64,000 nucleotides of DNA from contig CM067062.1 of NCBI GenBank assembly GCA_033980235.1, positions 4,174,696 to 4,238,695 on the forward strand, given 5' to 3'. The DNA comes from Diadema setosum. Lineage: Eukaryota > Echinodermata > Echinoidea > Diadematoida > Diadematidae. Shown here piece by piece: positions 24,913 to 39,200 of the stretch. Position 1 is the stretch's first letter. Each line of letters opens with the position of its first letter. The translations under genes and the position numbers were made by a program. Below the pieces are notes generated by a model that saw nothing but the letters and a program-made list of their open reading frames with translations, was not told the DNA's origin and made no database searches.

Positions 24913-27658
24913 CTGAAGCATAAAGTCCTCAGTGGGAAAACTCTGCATGAAGAGGCTGAAGTTTTGTCGTCAGATTTCTGCACAATGTTCTCGAGTAATG
25001 TGAGAAGTGAAATTCTGTTGCACTATGTACAGATTGTAGATATGTACAGTATGTGAGCTTACTAAAGTTCCACCTTAACATTATCTTTTGGCACATACAG
25101 CCTCATGAGTAAATGCAGGAGACCTCTTGTTTTTCCTGATCAATGTATAAATGCCTATTTGTATGTAATGTATGGACAATATCAACATATCCACTACATG
25201 GTCAATCAACCATAAGAGTGGAGACTTTGTGTTTCACTTAGTAATGAACATTGTTTTTCTCTACTGAAAGCCAAATGGTCTAAGTGTATGTACAACCTTA
25301 TATTTTGTATACATGTTGCAAGAAATACAGTAATCACAAATCATATATAGTGAGTTTATCTCACTTCGCCAGTTGACGGATGCATATTCATCTTTTGTCT
25401 GTTTTGACATATTGCACAACATATTCACCGACTGATAACCATTAATACGGCTTACGAAAAGACTGGTTAATACCTGTTTTACATAAATCTTCCAAGTTTT
25501 AGATTGTGGATTATGAAGCAATGAGCATAACACCAATCTAGAACAGTGAAAGCATGCATCAGAGCCAGAGATTCTTACTTATTTGCAAGTAAGTGACAAT
25601 TCTCAGTATGTTTTTGCACGCCCCCCCCCCCCCCATCACTGTCTAATGCAGCCCTGTTGTCCTTTTAAGAAATTACTATCGAATACAGCAGCCGTGTGTG
25701 TCAAGCAAACCCAAGTACACAAACAGGGTTGTAACAACTGCCCAATGCCTAAAGCAGGTTTTTCAAATGTGCTGAGGAAAAGTGATGACAGAAAAAGTTT
25801 TGCTGTAAAAATTACTGTAATTGCAAAATATAGTTTTTTTCATTGTACTATAGGTAAGTAGGTTACAACGTCAAAAGCTCCATTTGTAGTCACATGTGTA
25901 AATGTTCATTCAAGGAAGCCACTTTGACTTAAATCATTGTAAGCTGTAGACTATGTAAGGTACATTTATAGATACATTTTAATATGAAAATATATACACA
26001 TGTACAGAGTACAGAGTAGTCTGAAATACATGACAAATACCGGTAAAAAGATTACAAAGATATAGCATTTAAAGCCTCACTTCTTGAGCAAGTTTCCAGT
26101 CCAAAATCAGAGAATAGTGTTGGTGCAATTGCCATCTGAAAGTACCATGAAGATCTGTTTCTTCACCTATATGTTCACTGCAGCAGAATGCAAATTGTGT
26201 TTAAATGAGCGTAAACAAGACTTTTTGTGTTCAGAATTTGCCAATAAAATTGTCACCAATTTTTTTAGAAATTATATATTGAATACACATAACTAAGACT
26301 TTATTATTCACTTGCTTAAACTTCATTATCTACCATAGGAGTGATCAAGAAAATGTCTTCAAAAGATAAGGCAATGAAAATGACACAGATCATTAGAATA
26401 ACCAAATGGCTCAATACAATGAAAAACCTGGAAGAAAAGTACAATGAAAAAAGACACCAATTCTGATTATCAAAGGTGCAGGGAATGGGCAAAATGATAA
26501 AAGGCTCATGTACTCTTGAAAGTCCACACAGCTGCTTCCTTTTAAACAGAGCACAAACACAAGAATTATCAATCTGTATGCAGGGTACCACTAACAATTT
26601 TTTTTTCTCTCTCTCTCTCTCCTGGCTTGTTTGGTCCACTTGAGAATTGTGAATTTTGGTGGCCTGACAAAATAACTGTAGTGACAAAAACAAGGAAGCA
26701 TTGAAATGCATTTTGTTTCTTTATTTTGACTGTAGGCCTATAGTACAAGTATAGCTTTTATATACAGTGCGATCTAAATGTTTTCTCTCTTCATACAATG
26801 TGTATTATACCTAGAGTCATCATAAAAAAAGTGCCATATTGCACTCCCCTCATTTAAATTTTCATTAATTTTCAGATTCAAAGAACAAATACACTGATTG
26901 CTGATACATTTGTTGATTTTAAGGACCCTTAAATGATTATCATTTGGAGTTATGTTCACTAGAATCTTAGTTTTCCCATCAAGCCCTGCTACATGTACAC
27001 TAAATCCGAAGAGACAATGATCGTTTGCAAAGGTTACTCTGTGTAGCACGTCACATCCACAGTGACAGTGAATACTGATTCAAAGGTACTGGTGACAAGT
27101 AGTCTATCTGATTGCCATCTCGGATTACAATATTCCAGGAGAAATATTGATATGCATCTTCGAGATAAGCTATCACGGATGTGCATAATATGCAATGCTT
27201 GCTGAACAGTACCCTGATGCCTGTTTTTGATAATGACAGTCTTGTATATATATATATGTATAGAGATACATTTGAAATGTTATAGAAGATATTCATGAAG
27301 ATATATATTTCAAGAATTATATCCTTATTTATCTCCTCTTTATGTTGAAAAAAATAAAGCTTACCAAGAAAAAGGATTCTCAGTTGCTTTTATCATTAAT
27401 TTCTAATTCGTTTTATTGAACAATGTTTAGTTTTAGTATTTTTCAAGTGAGCTGAGAAAATACTTGCAGGAGATGACTGGTGCTTCAGAATTGTAACACT
27501 ACCCTCAAATTGTTTACTTAGGATATAGATATAGTTGTTAAATACCTTCAAACACTATGATCAACAACATATAAATTTTTCTTGTATTTTTGCAGGTAAG
27601 AACCTGCATATTCATAAATACAATGGCTAATCTTTTTGTGGTAGGTATGGACAGCAAA
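24913..27658. other. HFM1 3' flank / intergenic DNA
   Basis: Follows the HFM1 stop. It contains a poly-C run (about 25621-25634), a CT run (26610-26622) and AATAAA motifs at about 26243 and 27353 that could serve as poly(A) signals, but none is clearly the one used. No conserved coding sequence recognised. Confidence 0.5.
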
Positions 27659-28176
27659 TACAGTGCACTCCCGTTACAACGAACACGGTTATAACGAAAT
27701 TTCGTTATAACGAGGTAAATCTTCTGGTCCCAAAATTATTACCATTAAAGTCTATGGTACAAAATTCGCTTATAACGAACACGGTTATAGCGAAATTTCC
27801 GTTATAACAAAGTTTTTTCCGAGCGCCACAGACAATGAAAAACAAAAGAAATGTGCTCCGTTATAACGAAATGCGAATTGCTTTCGAAAATATGTAGCGG
27901 ACCAAGCATATATAGCGTTTCTGCATGGGTGAACGCTTCTCACCACTGTGTGTTCGCTCCTTGTGTCACGCACAGTTTCTGAGGGGAACTTGCGTTTATT
28001 ATTGTAATACAGTTATCCCATCACATTTCACATAGCTTTCCAGTGTATGATGAGTATTCAGCAAACAGATTCCTTGTTTTCGTTATATGTTGTATTGTTC
28101 GGTTATAACGAAATTTCGTTATAACGAAAGTAAACTGCCGGCCCCGAGCATTTCGTTATAACGGGAGTGCACTGTA
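27659..28176. mobile_element. GTTATAACG-family TA-flanked element, copy 1
   Basis: Left end TACAGTGCACTCCCGTTACA and right end TATAACGGGAGTGCACTGTA are inverted repeats; subterminal CGTTATAACGAAA palindromes recur. No transposase is visible. It occupies the HFM1-CDC45 convergent intergenic region. Confidence 0.8.
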
Positions 28177-29145
28177 TAAGCACACAACTTGTTCTCGCAA
28201 ATTTGCTGACAGACTATAAGAGAAAAAAGCCGGGGCATATTCAAAATGGGTGATGGCCAAAGCAGATTCCTACAATACAAAGGCTTATTGTAGCTTTTTC
28301 CAAGACTGCAAATGCAACACATCACAGGAGGTATACTAATATCATAGATTCACATAGACTCTGATTATTATTGTTTCATATGATATAAGTGCCACATTCG
28401 AGGGATTATATGCAAGGACTATTCAGATATTAAATAAACCAGTGAACACATATATCACTATAAAGGTTGCAAAACATTTCTAGCTTGACCAATTTCTATT
28501 TACATTAAATACATATGTACAATATATGGAATTTTACAAAAGAGTTTACACAAAACTTCATAAATTTCATAACAAATTCTGTTGACCTGTTCTAGTCATT
28601 GGTTGTGAAAATTTCTCAAGACAATAATTCAATACACATAACAGGTATCAGTTCATCACATAAGCCAATTTTATGACATATGCCCAGCAAATGAAGTCTT
28701 TACCCTGCTTCCCATGAAGCTTGTCGCTTGGTATATGATTTGATTTTTTTTTTTTTTACCATTTTCAGTTGAATAGTCTATATCTCCAGTACTATAAGCC
28801 AAACCTTGGGGGAAAGCAACTTCAGCAAACTCATTCTCTCAGAAATGCATGCAGTCACATATACCCGAGACTCTATAATACTGAAAACGGAAAAAGATAA
28901 ATTTGATGTGTTGTTAGATTTATCACAATATTCACTCGTATGCATAGGAAGGTCTATTTCATGCTATTATGCACTTTGAAGTTTTTGTCAAACTCCTTTC
29001 GCATCGGCGGCATATGGTCAGTTTATGATAATGTTGTACAAGATGAATGTCTTTAACTCCAGAACGGGTTAAGCTGCAATTTGCTGAAAGTTGTATGCAA
29101 TATCCACTACACGAAAGGTAACTGAAGCTAGCAGCTCAGCATCAC
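28177..29145. other. CDC45 3' flank / intergenic DNA
   Basis: Lies downstream of the CDC45 stop (29146, - strand). AT-rich, with no reading frame I recognise; it presumably holds the CDC45 3' UTR. Confidence 0.5.
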
Positions 29146-30191
29146 TCATGACAGCAGCGAGATGAGGGCATCAAAGAACTTGCTTCTGTCTTCCGTCTTC
29201 AGTTCCATGACTGTACCAAATGAAACAAACCAAAATGCACTTGATTTTAGTGAGATTGTGCAATATTACTTATCGTAGATACATGCAACAAAATGGTGAA
29301 TTCATATATCTGTACCACACTATTGCTTGTCGTTATATTTTTCACAAGTTGAATATAAGAATGCTTTCTCCAACATGCAGAAAGGAAATTTAGAGGAACC
29401 TGCACAATAGTGTTCTCTACCACCATTTCACCAAACACACAATTTGTGAGAGGTTAGAAGTCAAATGATGAACTTAAATAAATAATAGTTTGGCACAATA
29501 CTACTGAATGTGTTCAATAACTTATTGCGATCGTCAACGGGCCGTTAATGATCGCCCCGACACTGTACAGGCATGCTAACCTGGAAACATTGAACTGCAC
29601 ATTACTTGAATATGAGACCATTCTGAATGAAGCAAATAATTTTCACACAATAGATATATAATATACTCTTAATGAATCCCACAAGGATTGGAACAATCAT
29701 CCTCCAGCATTCCCACTGATTCCCACTGATTAGTTACTAGCCATCCCCTTTCAGAACTATCTTATTACACATCGGCTTAGAAAAGGGAAAATTAATTTGT
29801 AAATTAAAAGCAAATTTAGTGTTTCCTTGCCATTTCACGTTCAGGGCATATGAGCAGTACTGCAAAAAAAAGTCATATTCAATGAACCACAACTGTTTGT
29901 TTGTTTGTTTTTTGACATGACATAGCATCAGACACCATTCTGGCATCGAGTAGTTTAAAATTGTTTTTAAAAAATTCATTCACATTTCTCAAAGAATCCA
30001 AATACAGTCATTATTCTGAGCTCCATATTTGGTAGTAGTTGGGCAATAACCCATCATTTGCAAGAATGCAAACTACTGCTGTGGTAACTGCAGTTACTGC
30101 AATTAACAAATTTTACAACGTGCTTTGTGAAAATTAGTCCCTTAATATGAAAACTCCATTCTAAACAGCAATTTGTATCAAAATCTCTCTC

Positions 30192-30241
<50 letters not shown>

Positions 30242-33200
30242 ACCTGCAAGAGTTCACAGATATTTTGAAATACAACTACTCATTTAAGAACACAATTTAC
30301 TTTATACTCAGTTCAAAGTTACTACTAGTTTGCATGGCTAACATCTCAAAGGTGTAGTTTCTGTGACAGCAGCAAGACTTACTTGAGGGGTCAAAGTGAT
30401 TGTGGAGGGTCCTCGATCCAGTTTTGTCTCCGGCTTGCTCAAAGGCTCTCCCAAAGAAACTGGAAAATGAGAAAAGTTACAGCCCAAGACTCATTCTTGC
30501 AAGAAACTTCTATAAATGAAGTCTTATGGAACAGAAAGCAAGTCGATCTCAGCCCATTTAAATCCCCATGTCTGACAAAAATGGGTTTTGTCTGGAACAG
30601 TTAGCAAACTTGTGAGAAAATTAAAGTCGATTCCAGGTGGGATTCTTATCAATTGAGCCTGGATTTCTCCAGTACAGTGGACTCCCGTTATAACTAAGTC
30701 CACAGGACCGGCAGTTTTCTTTTGTTATATCAAAATTTTGTTATAAACGAACAAACAAACAATAAAAAAACATAGAGAGGATATCGTTGCGGCCGTAATT
30801 TTTATTTCTTTATAACCGGAGTTTTGTCATAACTGTGTTCATTATAACTGGAGTGCACTGTATTTGAGGATCTAAACGCAGATGTTTGAGACCAGGTGGG
30901 CTGATAAATTTCCCCTTAATACTCACTCAATACCTGCAATGGCATTTACACTCACGGATCAAGTGACCACTCTGTCCCTTGAAGCTAATTGGCTCATGGC
31001 AGTTACTTTGATTCAATCCCTACATTTCTTCAAACTATGGACAATACACAAGGCAAGCAACACAAGAGAATTCAACTATGCAACAGATGCAATTGTCCTC
31101 TTCATTGTCACAGAATGTGATCAACATTGTTGTTACTGCAGACTTATGATAAATAGCGCCACCTTGTGGTCTGATTTAGAAACACATACAGCACCAGTAT
31201 ACGTATGCAGTACAAGGTTCGTACGTATGAAAGACGAGAGGAGATGGCTGAAAGAAATGGAGAAGGGATGCTGTGACCCAGAGGAGGTGCACAATTTTTC
31301 AACCGACTACTTCTACTCTACTATTATGTTCTACTTCTACTCCTGAGTACTTTTAAATACAACCATTTAAAACTTGAACATCAGTTTGATGAGGTGAGAA
31401 AGTTACACAGTGTAATTTGGTGATGGAAATGATTCAGTACTTGTGGAAGTGTTACACAGTCTTTGCAACGTTGAGTCAATAAAGAAAGGTCATCAATCCA
31501 AATGGATGGTAGTGATTCACTGCAAGTTTGTGAGTACCAGAGCAGAGTATGTGTGAATGGAAGTGGAAAACCATGATTGGAAAATAGCCTGAAAAGCCCA
31601 GGTATCAAAGCAGCATACAGTACCCACTAACCAGCAGCTACAATTGTTGTGCCTTTCAATATTTTATGAAATTCTTTCCATAGAAATTCCCAGCATAAAA
31701 CAGTTGTCTGAAAAGTAATTACTGTCAGACAAACAATTACTATCTGACAAATAATAACATATCAAGGACATCATCAAATTATTCATAAAATTTTTTTGAT
31801 AATCCCTCAGTGGGGTAGACATAAAAAGCTGTAGTCACTTCTAATCAAGTCAGACTTACTTCCTTGCCGACTGCTCCAGCTCCGGCAGTGGAGGCACGCC
31901 TACTACCAGTGACGTACCAGTCTCGGTGTCAAGGGGCGCGGTCATCACCAAGGGGAGGTTCTTTGCTCTCTTGCTCTTTGACTGCAATCACACGAGAGAA
32001 AGAAATCACCAGTCATGCATGAACTGCTTCATGAATTGCTTTCTGTGTCTATATTTGTTCCTCTTTTCTTTACTTTGCTTTTTCGCCATGACACAAAATT
32101 TGGTCCTTCCTTGGAATGGTGAAAACAAGATGCTTAATAAGTCCTAAATGAATTTAAGACAATACCAGTACAACAGTCTGGTAGTTTACTAAAAACATAT
32201 ACTATTGTTATGTTTTCTTTGGAATATCAAGTTGTTATTCAATGGTAATGAAGTGAGTCATACCTGATAAGAGACAAAATATGGATAACAGGGCAGAAAG
32301 AATAAGTGGGTCTTAACTCTCATTATGCCATTGACACATAGTGAAATGATAAGGGTGATCACAGAAACTAAGCAATTTATTCTCTGTCTTAAGCAACTCC
32401 TCATAAACCTTGGAATACCATTAAGGCAAACTTGTACTAATTGAAGTCAACAACAGATACACACTAAAACAGACAAATTTAGCAAAATGAACAAAAATCT
32501 AGAGCACATTTCACGAACATCTTACATTATAATGTACTAAATCACAGTTCCATTTTGACATATTTGAAGAAAGGTTGGAAACATACTCACCATTTTGACA
32601 TATGCCTCCAGAGTGAATCGAGCCAGCATTGATAGGCAGTTGGGGTGGGCAAAGAACTTGGTCTCTGGTGTGCCCTCGGGGATGAAAGCGTAGAGGAAGG
32701 GTCCAGCACTGACCACTTGACCCATGTCCAGTAGACTCTGTACCTCTGTGACCATGGCCTGCAGCTGAAGCTTGGCCGACTCCAGACCCTTGTGAAGACG
32801 GTCAATGTACGATCTGCAATGTGAGGGACAGTCAACATCAATTATCATTTCAGTTCTTCATAGACCAATCAACCTAGCCATGACTTACCCATTCTTTTTC
32901 CCCCATGTAATGGGGGTATTTGATCAATCCTCTCCTACAAATGGCTATCAATGTAGATCAAACCAAGGAAGTAAGTGATACCTCTTTGATCAAACAAACC
33001 CCACTCTGACAAAGTGTCACAGTCCTACACAGCACAATTATCCTTACCCAAGTCAATTTGTAAGTAGGTCTGTAAATCCATCAAAAGCCTTCCAAGATTC
33101 ATGGCTCAATTTTTATTCCCCTGTATCCTAAAAAGTATCTGTGTATAAAGTAAAATAGTAAATATTCAAAGATACAAGCTCCACAAGTTCACAGCATCAG

Positions 33201-36200
33201 TCATCAACTGAACACATACAGGTTTCTCCAAATATGTCAAAGTGGAAATTACATTATAAGACACTGCAAAATCTGTCAACACATATTTACTGGTTTACTG
33301 GACAAAAGGAATCAATTCTGGTCCTTTCCTTGACAGTTTTCTTCTGAACATTTGTGCAGATTAGCGAAGAAAAGAGGCCTGCATGTAGCAAAATATTTTT
33401 TAGGTTATAAGCAGCAGCCTCCTTTTGGCAACTGTTCCCAGTTTCCAAAATATGTCACCATGTCAATGCCACCATCGTGGGGGTACTGCAGCATAGTGGA
33501 TAAGGCACTTGACTTTTAATTGGACGTCCCAAGTTCAAATCCAATCAAGTGCCTACATCCTCGGACAAGATGTTTTTACCCACCATGTCCCTCTAAACCC
33601 AGGTGTATAAATGGGTACCTGGCAGTGCTAGGGTGATTATAATGGCAGGACTTTCTGGTAGAGCAGTGACAACAGATAAAAGGCTACCCTGGGCAAAGAC
33701 CATATCATTATTATCATTATTATTATGATCATTATTGCCATGCAGCCTATATCAAATATCAGATTAAGAGTTCTTTTGGTTTGCCGATGAAAAAACAAAA
33801 CAAAACAGACAATCCTTTCATTCCTCTAAGGTACGATAAAAGAAGTATTGGGCCAACTTCACTGGTTAGTATCATGATGCCCCAGTAGACACATCACTCA
33901 ATCTTAATACCACATCTACCTTCAAGCATGTCAAAGTCTGCATCAAAGACAGGCATGGCTTTCTTCATACCTTGACAAGCAGTCCAGAGCATCCAGAAAT
34001 CTCTCCTCCGATGACTTGTCTTTGTCCTGTCAAATCATCAAACATTATAGGAACAACCATATAATTATTCCGATCTCATTGGAATTAAAACAATAAACCA
34101 AGTCTTTTCATATTCAAATCATCACAGACACAGGAATACAATTATCACACTCTCAGTGAATTGAAAAAAATAATGAACTAGATATTTGCATATGTCAACA
34201 TGGTGAAGCCTTGTATTACAACACAGTAACTTGGATGATGATATGACAAATGATAGGCACTTTTTCATAGAACAATAATGTTGAATACAGCTTGAACCCT
34301 TCTCACTGATTATAACATTCTTCAGTAAAAAAAAAAAGCATGTGTTACTTCACTGGATTCTTCCTATGTGAAATCTTGTTATTACAACTAACAGATTCCA
34401 AGACAGCCTCAACAGCATATTATACCTTCCTCCCTATATAATTTCTTGTCATTTTTGTAACTAAAATGTAAAAGCCAATTATAGGAAAAAAGAGTGATAC
34501 TTACAATGGCCTCCAAGACAGCCTCAACAGCATATGCAATGTCAAAGGCACAAAACTGTGAAGAAAACAGAAAAGAGGAATTATATCACAGAATATGAGT
34601 CATATCGGAAAAGGCAACTATACAGCACATCATATTTCACATTCCTTATGATTTGGTCTTGTACTAAGCAAAACATGGCATGAATGAGAATAATACTGGC
34701 TATTAAATATCCACCATGTTCCAGTTACTGGTATCTGTTAGTCCATAAGGCATAATGGCCTGAATTCACCAAGGTGGTTTAAACTTTATATACCATGGGA
34801 CAAATTTAGACCATGGTCTAAAATAAGCAGGAAATAGGCGTACCTTTGACATGCATGTATTAATGCGCATTTGGTGCTGGACGTCTGTTGGTGTACGCAA
34901 TCTGTCAATGTATTTACGCAAAAGAAATTTGCATAACACATGGTTTAAACCATGGTTTCAATTGTACCACCCTCACGAATTCGGGCCATTATGTTCCCAT
35001 ACTTTATGAAGGCTATCAAATGTTAATCAACATTACAAATCAAAGACCTCATGTTGACCAGAACTCTCTCTACCTTAAAAAATATTGAACATAAAAAAAT
35101 GTTGATACCAGCGACAACACACATTGCAAATTTTTCTTCTTTTTTCTTAGTTTGCTTGTTTAGTATTTGTTTATATAAATTGCAGAACAGTGGGTGAGTA
35201 CATACCTTGTTCTTGAAGCCATACTGGGCATGGAATGAGGGCAAGGTGATATTGTCCAATCTATGAAGCAAGACACACAAATTGTTGAAATTGTATTACA
35301 TTATGTGTTAGAAGACTTTATCTATAATTAGTAAGGCTGCCAACCTCTGCAGATATGTTGTTTGGTCTGCACATTAAAAATACAATTCTACTATTATATT
35401 CTTAATATAATGAACAAAATCAACACATAATATGAGCTTTAAAAAAAAAAAATGCCCAAAGCATGCTGAATGAAATTTCAGAAAAACACATATTTCATTC
35501 AAATGCACATTTTCTTTAGTGCCATTGCCTCGACGTTTGGCAGAGGGCTTCAAGCTGTTGTTTCCACTGTAGCTTGGACAAGTCCACCTTCATTTACATG
35601 TGGATTGTGTGAATGCAGCAATATTAGTAGAACACATCAACGAGAGTTTGAGGAAAATCGGACAATCCGTTCAAAAGTTTTGAATTTTCAAAGTATCTGC
35701 GCAGTCACAGCTGGATGAGAAGACTACTACAGTATATGATGTCAGTCACATGCATGGAACGATATAAGGAAAATAAAAAGAGAATTTCACAGAATGTTAT
35801 GTTTTTTGAAAAAAACACACATTTCCTCACCTTGTCACTGATGTATGTTATGGGTAATATTAAAGGGTGTGTACAGTTCTGGTCGGGGTGAGGATTGAGC
35901 TTTCAACGTTTTGCAAGATATTCAGAAACCACTATATGAGATGTCAAAGAGCATACAATTCTAAGGGGTATTAAAAGTTTATTTGATGAAAATCGGTTTT
36001 GAAATGTCTGAGATATCCAAAGACAAGGTGAAACAAAGAGATCCTAATAAAGTTGGGGCATGTCGCCTTTTATTATTATCACTGTTGGGGATATCTCAGC
36101 CAATTGAAAACCAATTTTCATCAAATAAACATTGAATCCATGTTAAAATCACATGCTCTTTCATATTTCATAAGAGGTTTCTCATTATCTCACTTAGGAA

Positions 36201-39200
36201 TGTTCAAAACATGAATTCCCACCTCAACCACTACTGTTTAATCTCCTACCTTCTGAAAGAGGCAAGTCAAGCATTCTTTTATTGTGTGAGAGAAGTAAAA
36301 TTATGTTGAGTATGAAGGTAGACTTGTCCTAGCATTTCAGTGCTTCACCAGGGGCCAAACATACACACATACAGGAACAAGGAAACATCTGGTTCATTTT
36401 CACCACCAAGGGTCTCTGGGGACTCACCCAAACTTCTTGGCGGAGCTCTCCAGCAGGTCGCGGATGTTATTCTTGAAGGTGATGTCCATGGCGGAAAACT
36501 TCTGCTGGCACTGGGCGAGGGGCAGCCCCATGTCTGCCAGAAACTCATTCAGCTTCTTCTTACCATTCAGTGTCCACAGCTTTAGCCTGTGATGTCACAA
36601 CGGGTGAGTCAGAAAGACAGATTGAGAGTTTAGAAAGTCTGAGGGGTCATATATGCTGAATATTCTGCGAGGTTTGTGTTTTCACGAGGTTTGCGAGTAG
36701 GGTTCTACTAGTGATTTCAGTAAATGTACTAGTGATTTCAAAACCTGAAAATATTAACTCTGATTCCAACATGAATGTGACATGCATGTATACATTTCTC
36801 CATTCAGCAATGTACTCCACAACTGCAAATTTAACCATTTGTAAAATTGCCAGGAAGCCCCGATTCGAAAAAAAAAATAAAAAATAGACTCGCTAAATGT
36901 ATGCCATACACTGTATTCCATACCATGTTCAAATTGGCGTTTGGACATAGACTAAAATTTAAAACTTGAAAGTTGAATATGATTTCATGAAATATATATT
37001 GCTAACATTTTTTTCTAATCTAATATTATTCTGGAGAGAGCAGCAAGCGCTCTGAGTAGTTTGTTACTAGTTTAAGCGCAATATAAAAAATTACTCATAC
37101 TCTATAAACACATGCAAATTAGATGAGGTGCTGAAATCATGGGCTCACAAGTCTTCCATTGACCTAGAAATAAACCTAAACTAATTATAAGGGGGATAGA
37201 TTGTGATGAAATCAATAGGAAAACTTATGGTCTTTGAATCAAATGTTTTCAGTGGAATGCCATGGCAGTCTCACTCCATGTCCTCACTGGAAAATGACTG
37301 AATTCTCAAATAAATGTCACTCTGCCACTACAACATCATGGTGCTGATACTTTGACCCTTTGAGGACAAGCTGGCTTTGCTATAACATATGTTTTCCCAT
37401 AGACACCTGCCCATATATTCATAAGACTAGTCCTCAATGGGTTAATAGACAGAGAGTTACTGACATAAAGTAGCATGAGTCTGTTTCTGTGGACATTAAA
37501 ATTCGTACAAACTTACGTGCACGCTGTGTAGGAGGAGTGTTTTAGACTCTCATACACTGACCAGTGTCTGTAGAGCACAAGTTGAAGACTGGCACACACA
37601 ATTTATCAAGGATCACAATATTGATACGTTGTTGTTGTTGTTGTTGTTTTGTAATCATTATACAGCCTTCCCTTTCATTATCTAGTGGTGATCACAAAGC
37701 TTTGTAAGTTATCCTTACCCAAGTCACAGGAATCAAATGTGCACATACAGTAAGTTCTCTCCATTCCCTGGAAGACCTTCAGTCATGATGTAACTTTATA
37801 ACCCATACATACACTGTATGTTAGATCCGACCACATTCATATTACTGTACGAGCTGAAATTTTCGCGGTGGTTTTATTTTTGCGAATGGCCTTTGATCCG
37901 CAAAATAACAACACGCGAAAATAACAACGCGCGAATAACCAAGTTCACTTAGACCCTCGCAACCGTGAAATTAAGAACACGCGAAAATGTCCTCCAAGTA
38001 GCAATTCGCGAAAATATCTGTACGCGAAAATTTCAGCTTGTACAGTATGCAGTTTTCTAACATGTACAAATCTTTGTGGAGAGGAGCACTCCTTGTCCTG
38101 TTAAAGAATTCAGTCCTCATATTTCAATTTTTTGAGGTGAATTTTGAAGTACATAAGAGGTTCATTTGTATTGTCTCTGGGTGAGGTAAAAACTAGATGG
38201 AAAAAACAGGCAAATTCATTTAAAAAAAATATATATATGTGTTGCTTGAAGGTTTGCATGGTGAAGTAAATGAGGGAGAAAGATTTGCGGTGACACCATG
38301 TGTATATGTAGTCCTTAACCGCGTCGTTGTTTGGCAGAAGAAGAGCCTAAAAAGAGGAGAATTGAAGAGGGAAGCCACATATGGGGGCTGTAAGGAGGGC
38401 AAAAAGTAAAGAGTGGGGAACCGTAATGGGCTAGAAGTTGAAGAAAAAAAATCTAGTTGTCAGGTAACAGATGCTGCCTCTATATTACACTTTTGTTTTA
38501 TCAATATCTACTGAAATTTCTTGCCCATAATCAATTTCTGCAGTCTTCAGTTCATTACATTCAAACATTTAGAGGAAGATTTGTCGCTCATAAAATCTTT
38601 CCAAGAACAAGCTAACATGAAAATTGACTATTTCCCAGCAAAACCCAAATGCAGGGTAAGAATTCATCAAAGGATACTCTGGCATGAAGGAGATTTTCAT
38701 GGAGTTGACGGAGACAACATTCTCATCATCCTCCCCACGATGGTTGTGTCGGGCCACGTGGCGATTCAACTCTGTCACGTCAGACACGTACTTTTCCCTA
38801 AAGGACAAGAAAACAAGTCAGTCAGCCTTCTAATGAACACTTGACCATATCCCCTAACATTGTCATGACATATTTCAGCAGAAGAGCAGAATGTTATCCC
38901 TGACTTGCTTATCACTTGACATGGCTTACAAATCACTCATGATCATGCAAAATGAGCACAGAGATTGATAGGCAATGTGACATTTCTATTATGTGTCTTG
39001 AACTCAAAGCGACACCACTTTTCATTTCCGACAAAGATTGAAACTTCTGATCATTATTCGTCCGCTCTACACACATACACATGCTTACATACATGATATA
39101 AATATACTAAACCAAAACACAATGTAATGACATGATAGTTTACAGAAGTAGCACACCTTGATCACGATAATCAAGATTACCTGTCAATCTTCTTGTGCAG

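Noticed and set aside
26316..26711. 131-codon open frame, - strand, between HFM1 and CDC45
   Set aside because: Low-complexity hydrophobic translation crossing a CT repeat; no homology recognised.
30882..31346. 154-codon open frame, + strand, in CDC45 intron 16
   Set aside because: Antisense within an intron, no recognised domain, no splice or codon pattern suggesting a gene; chance open frame.
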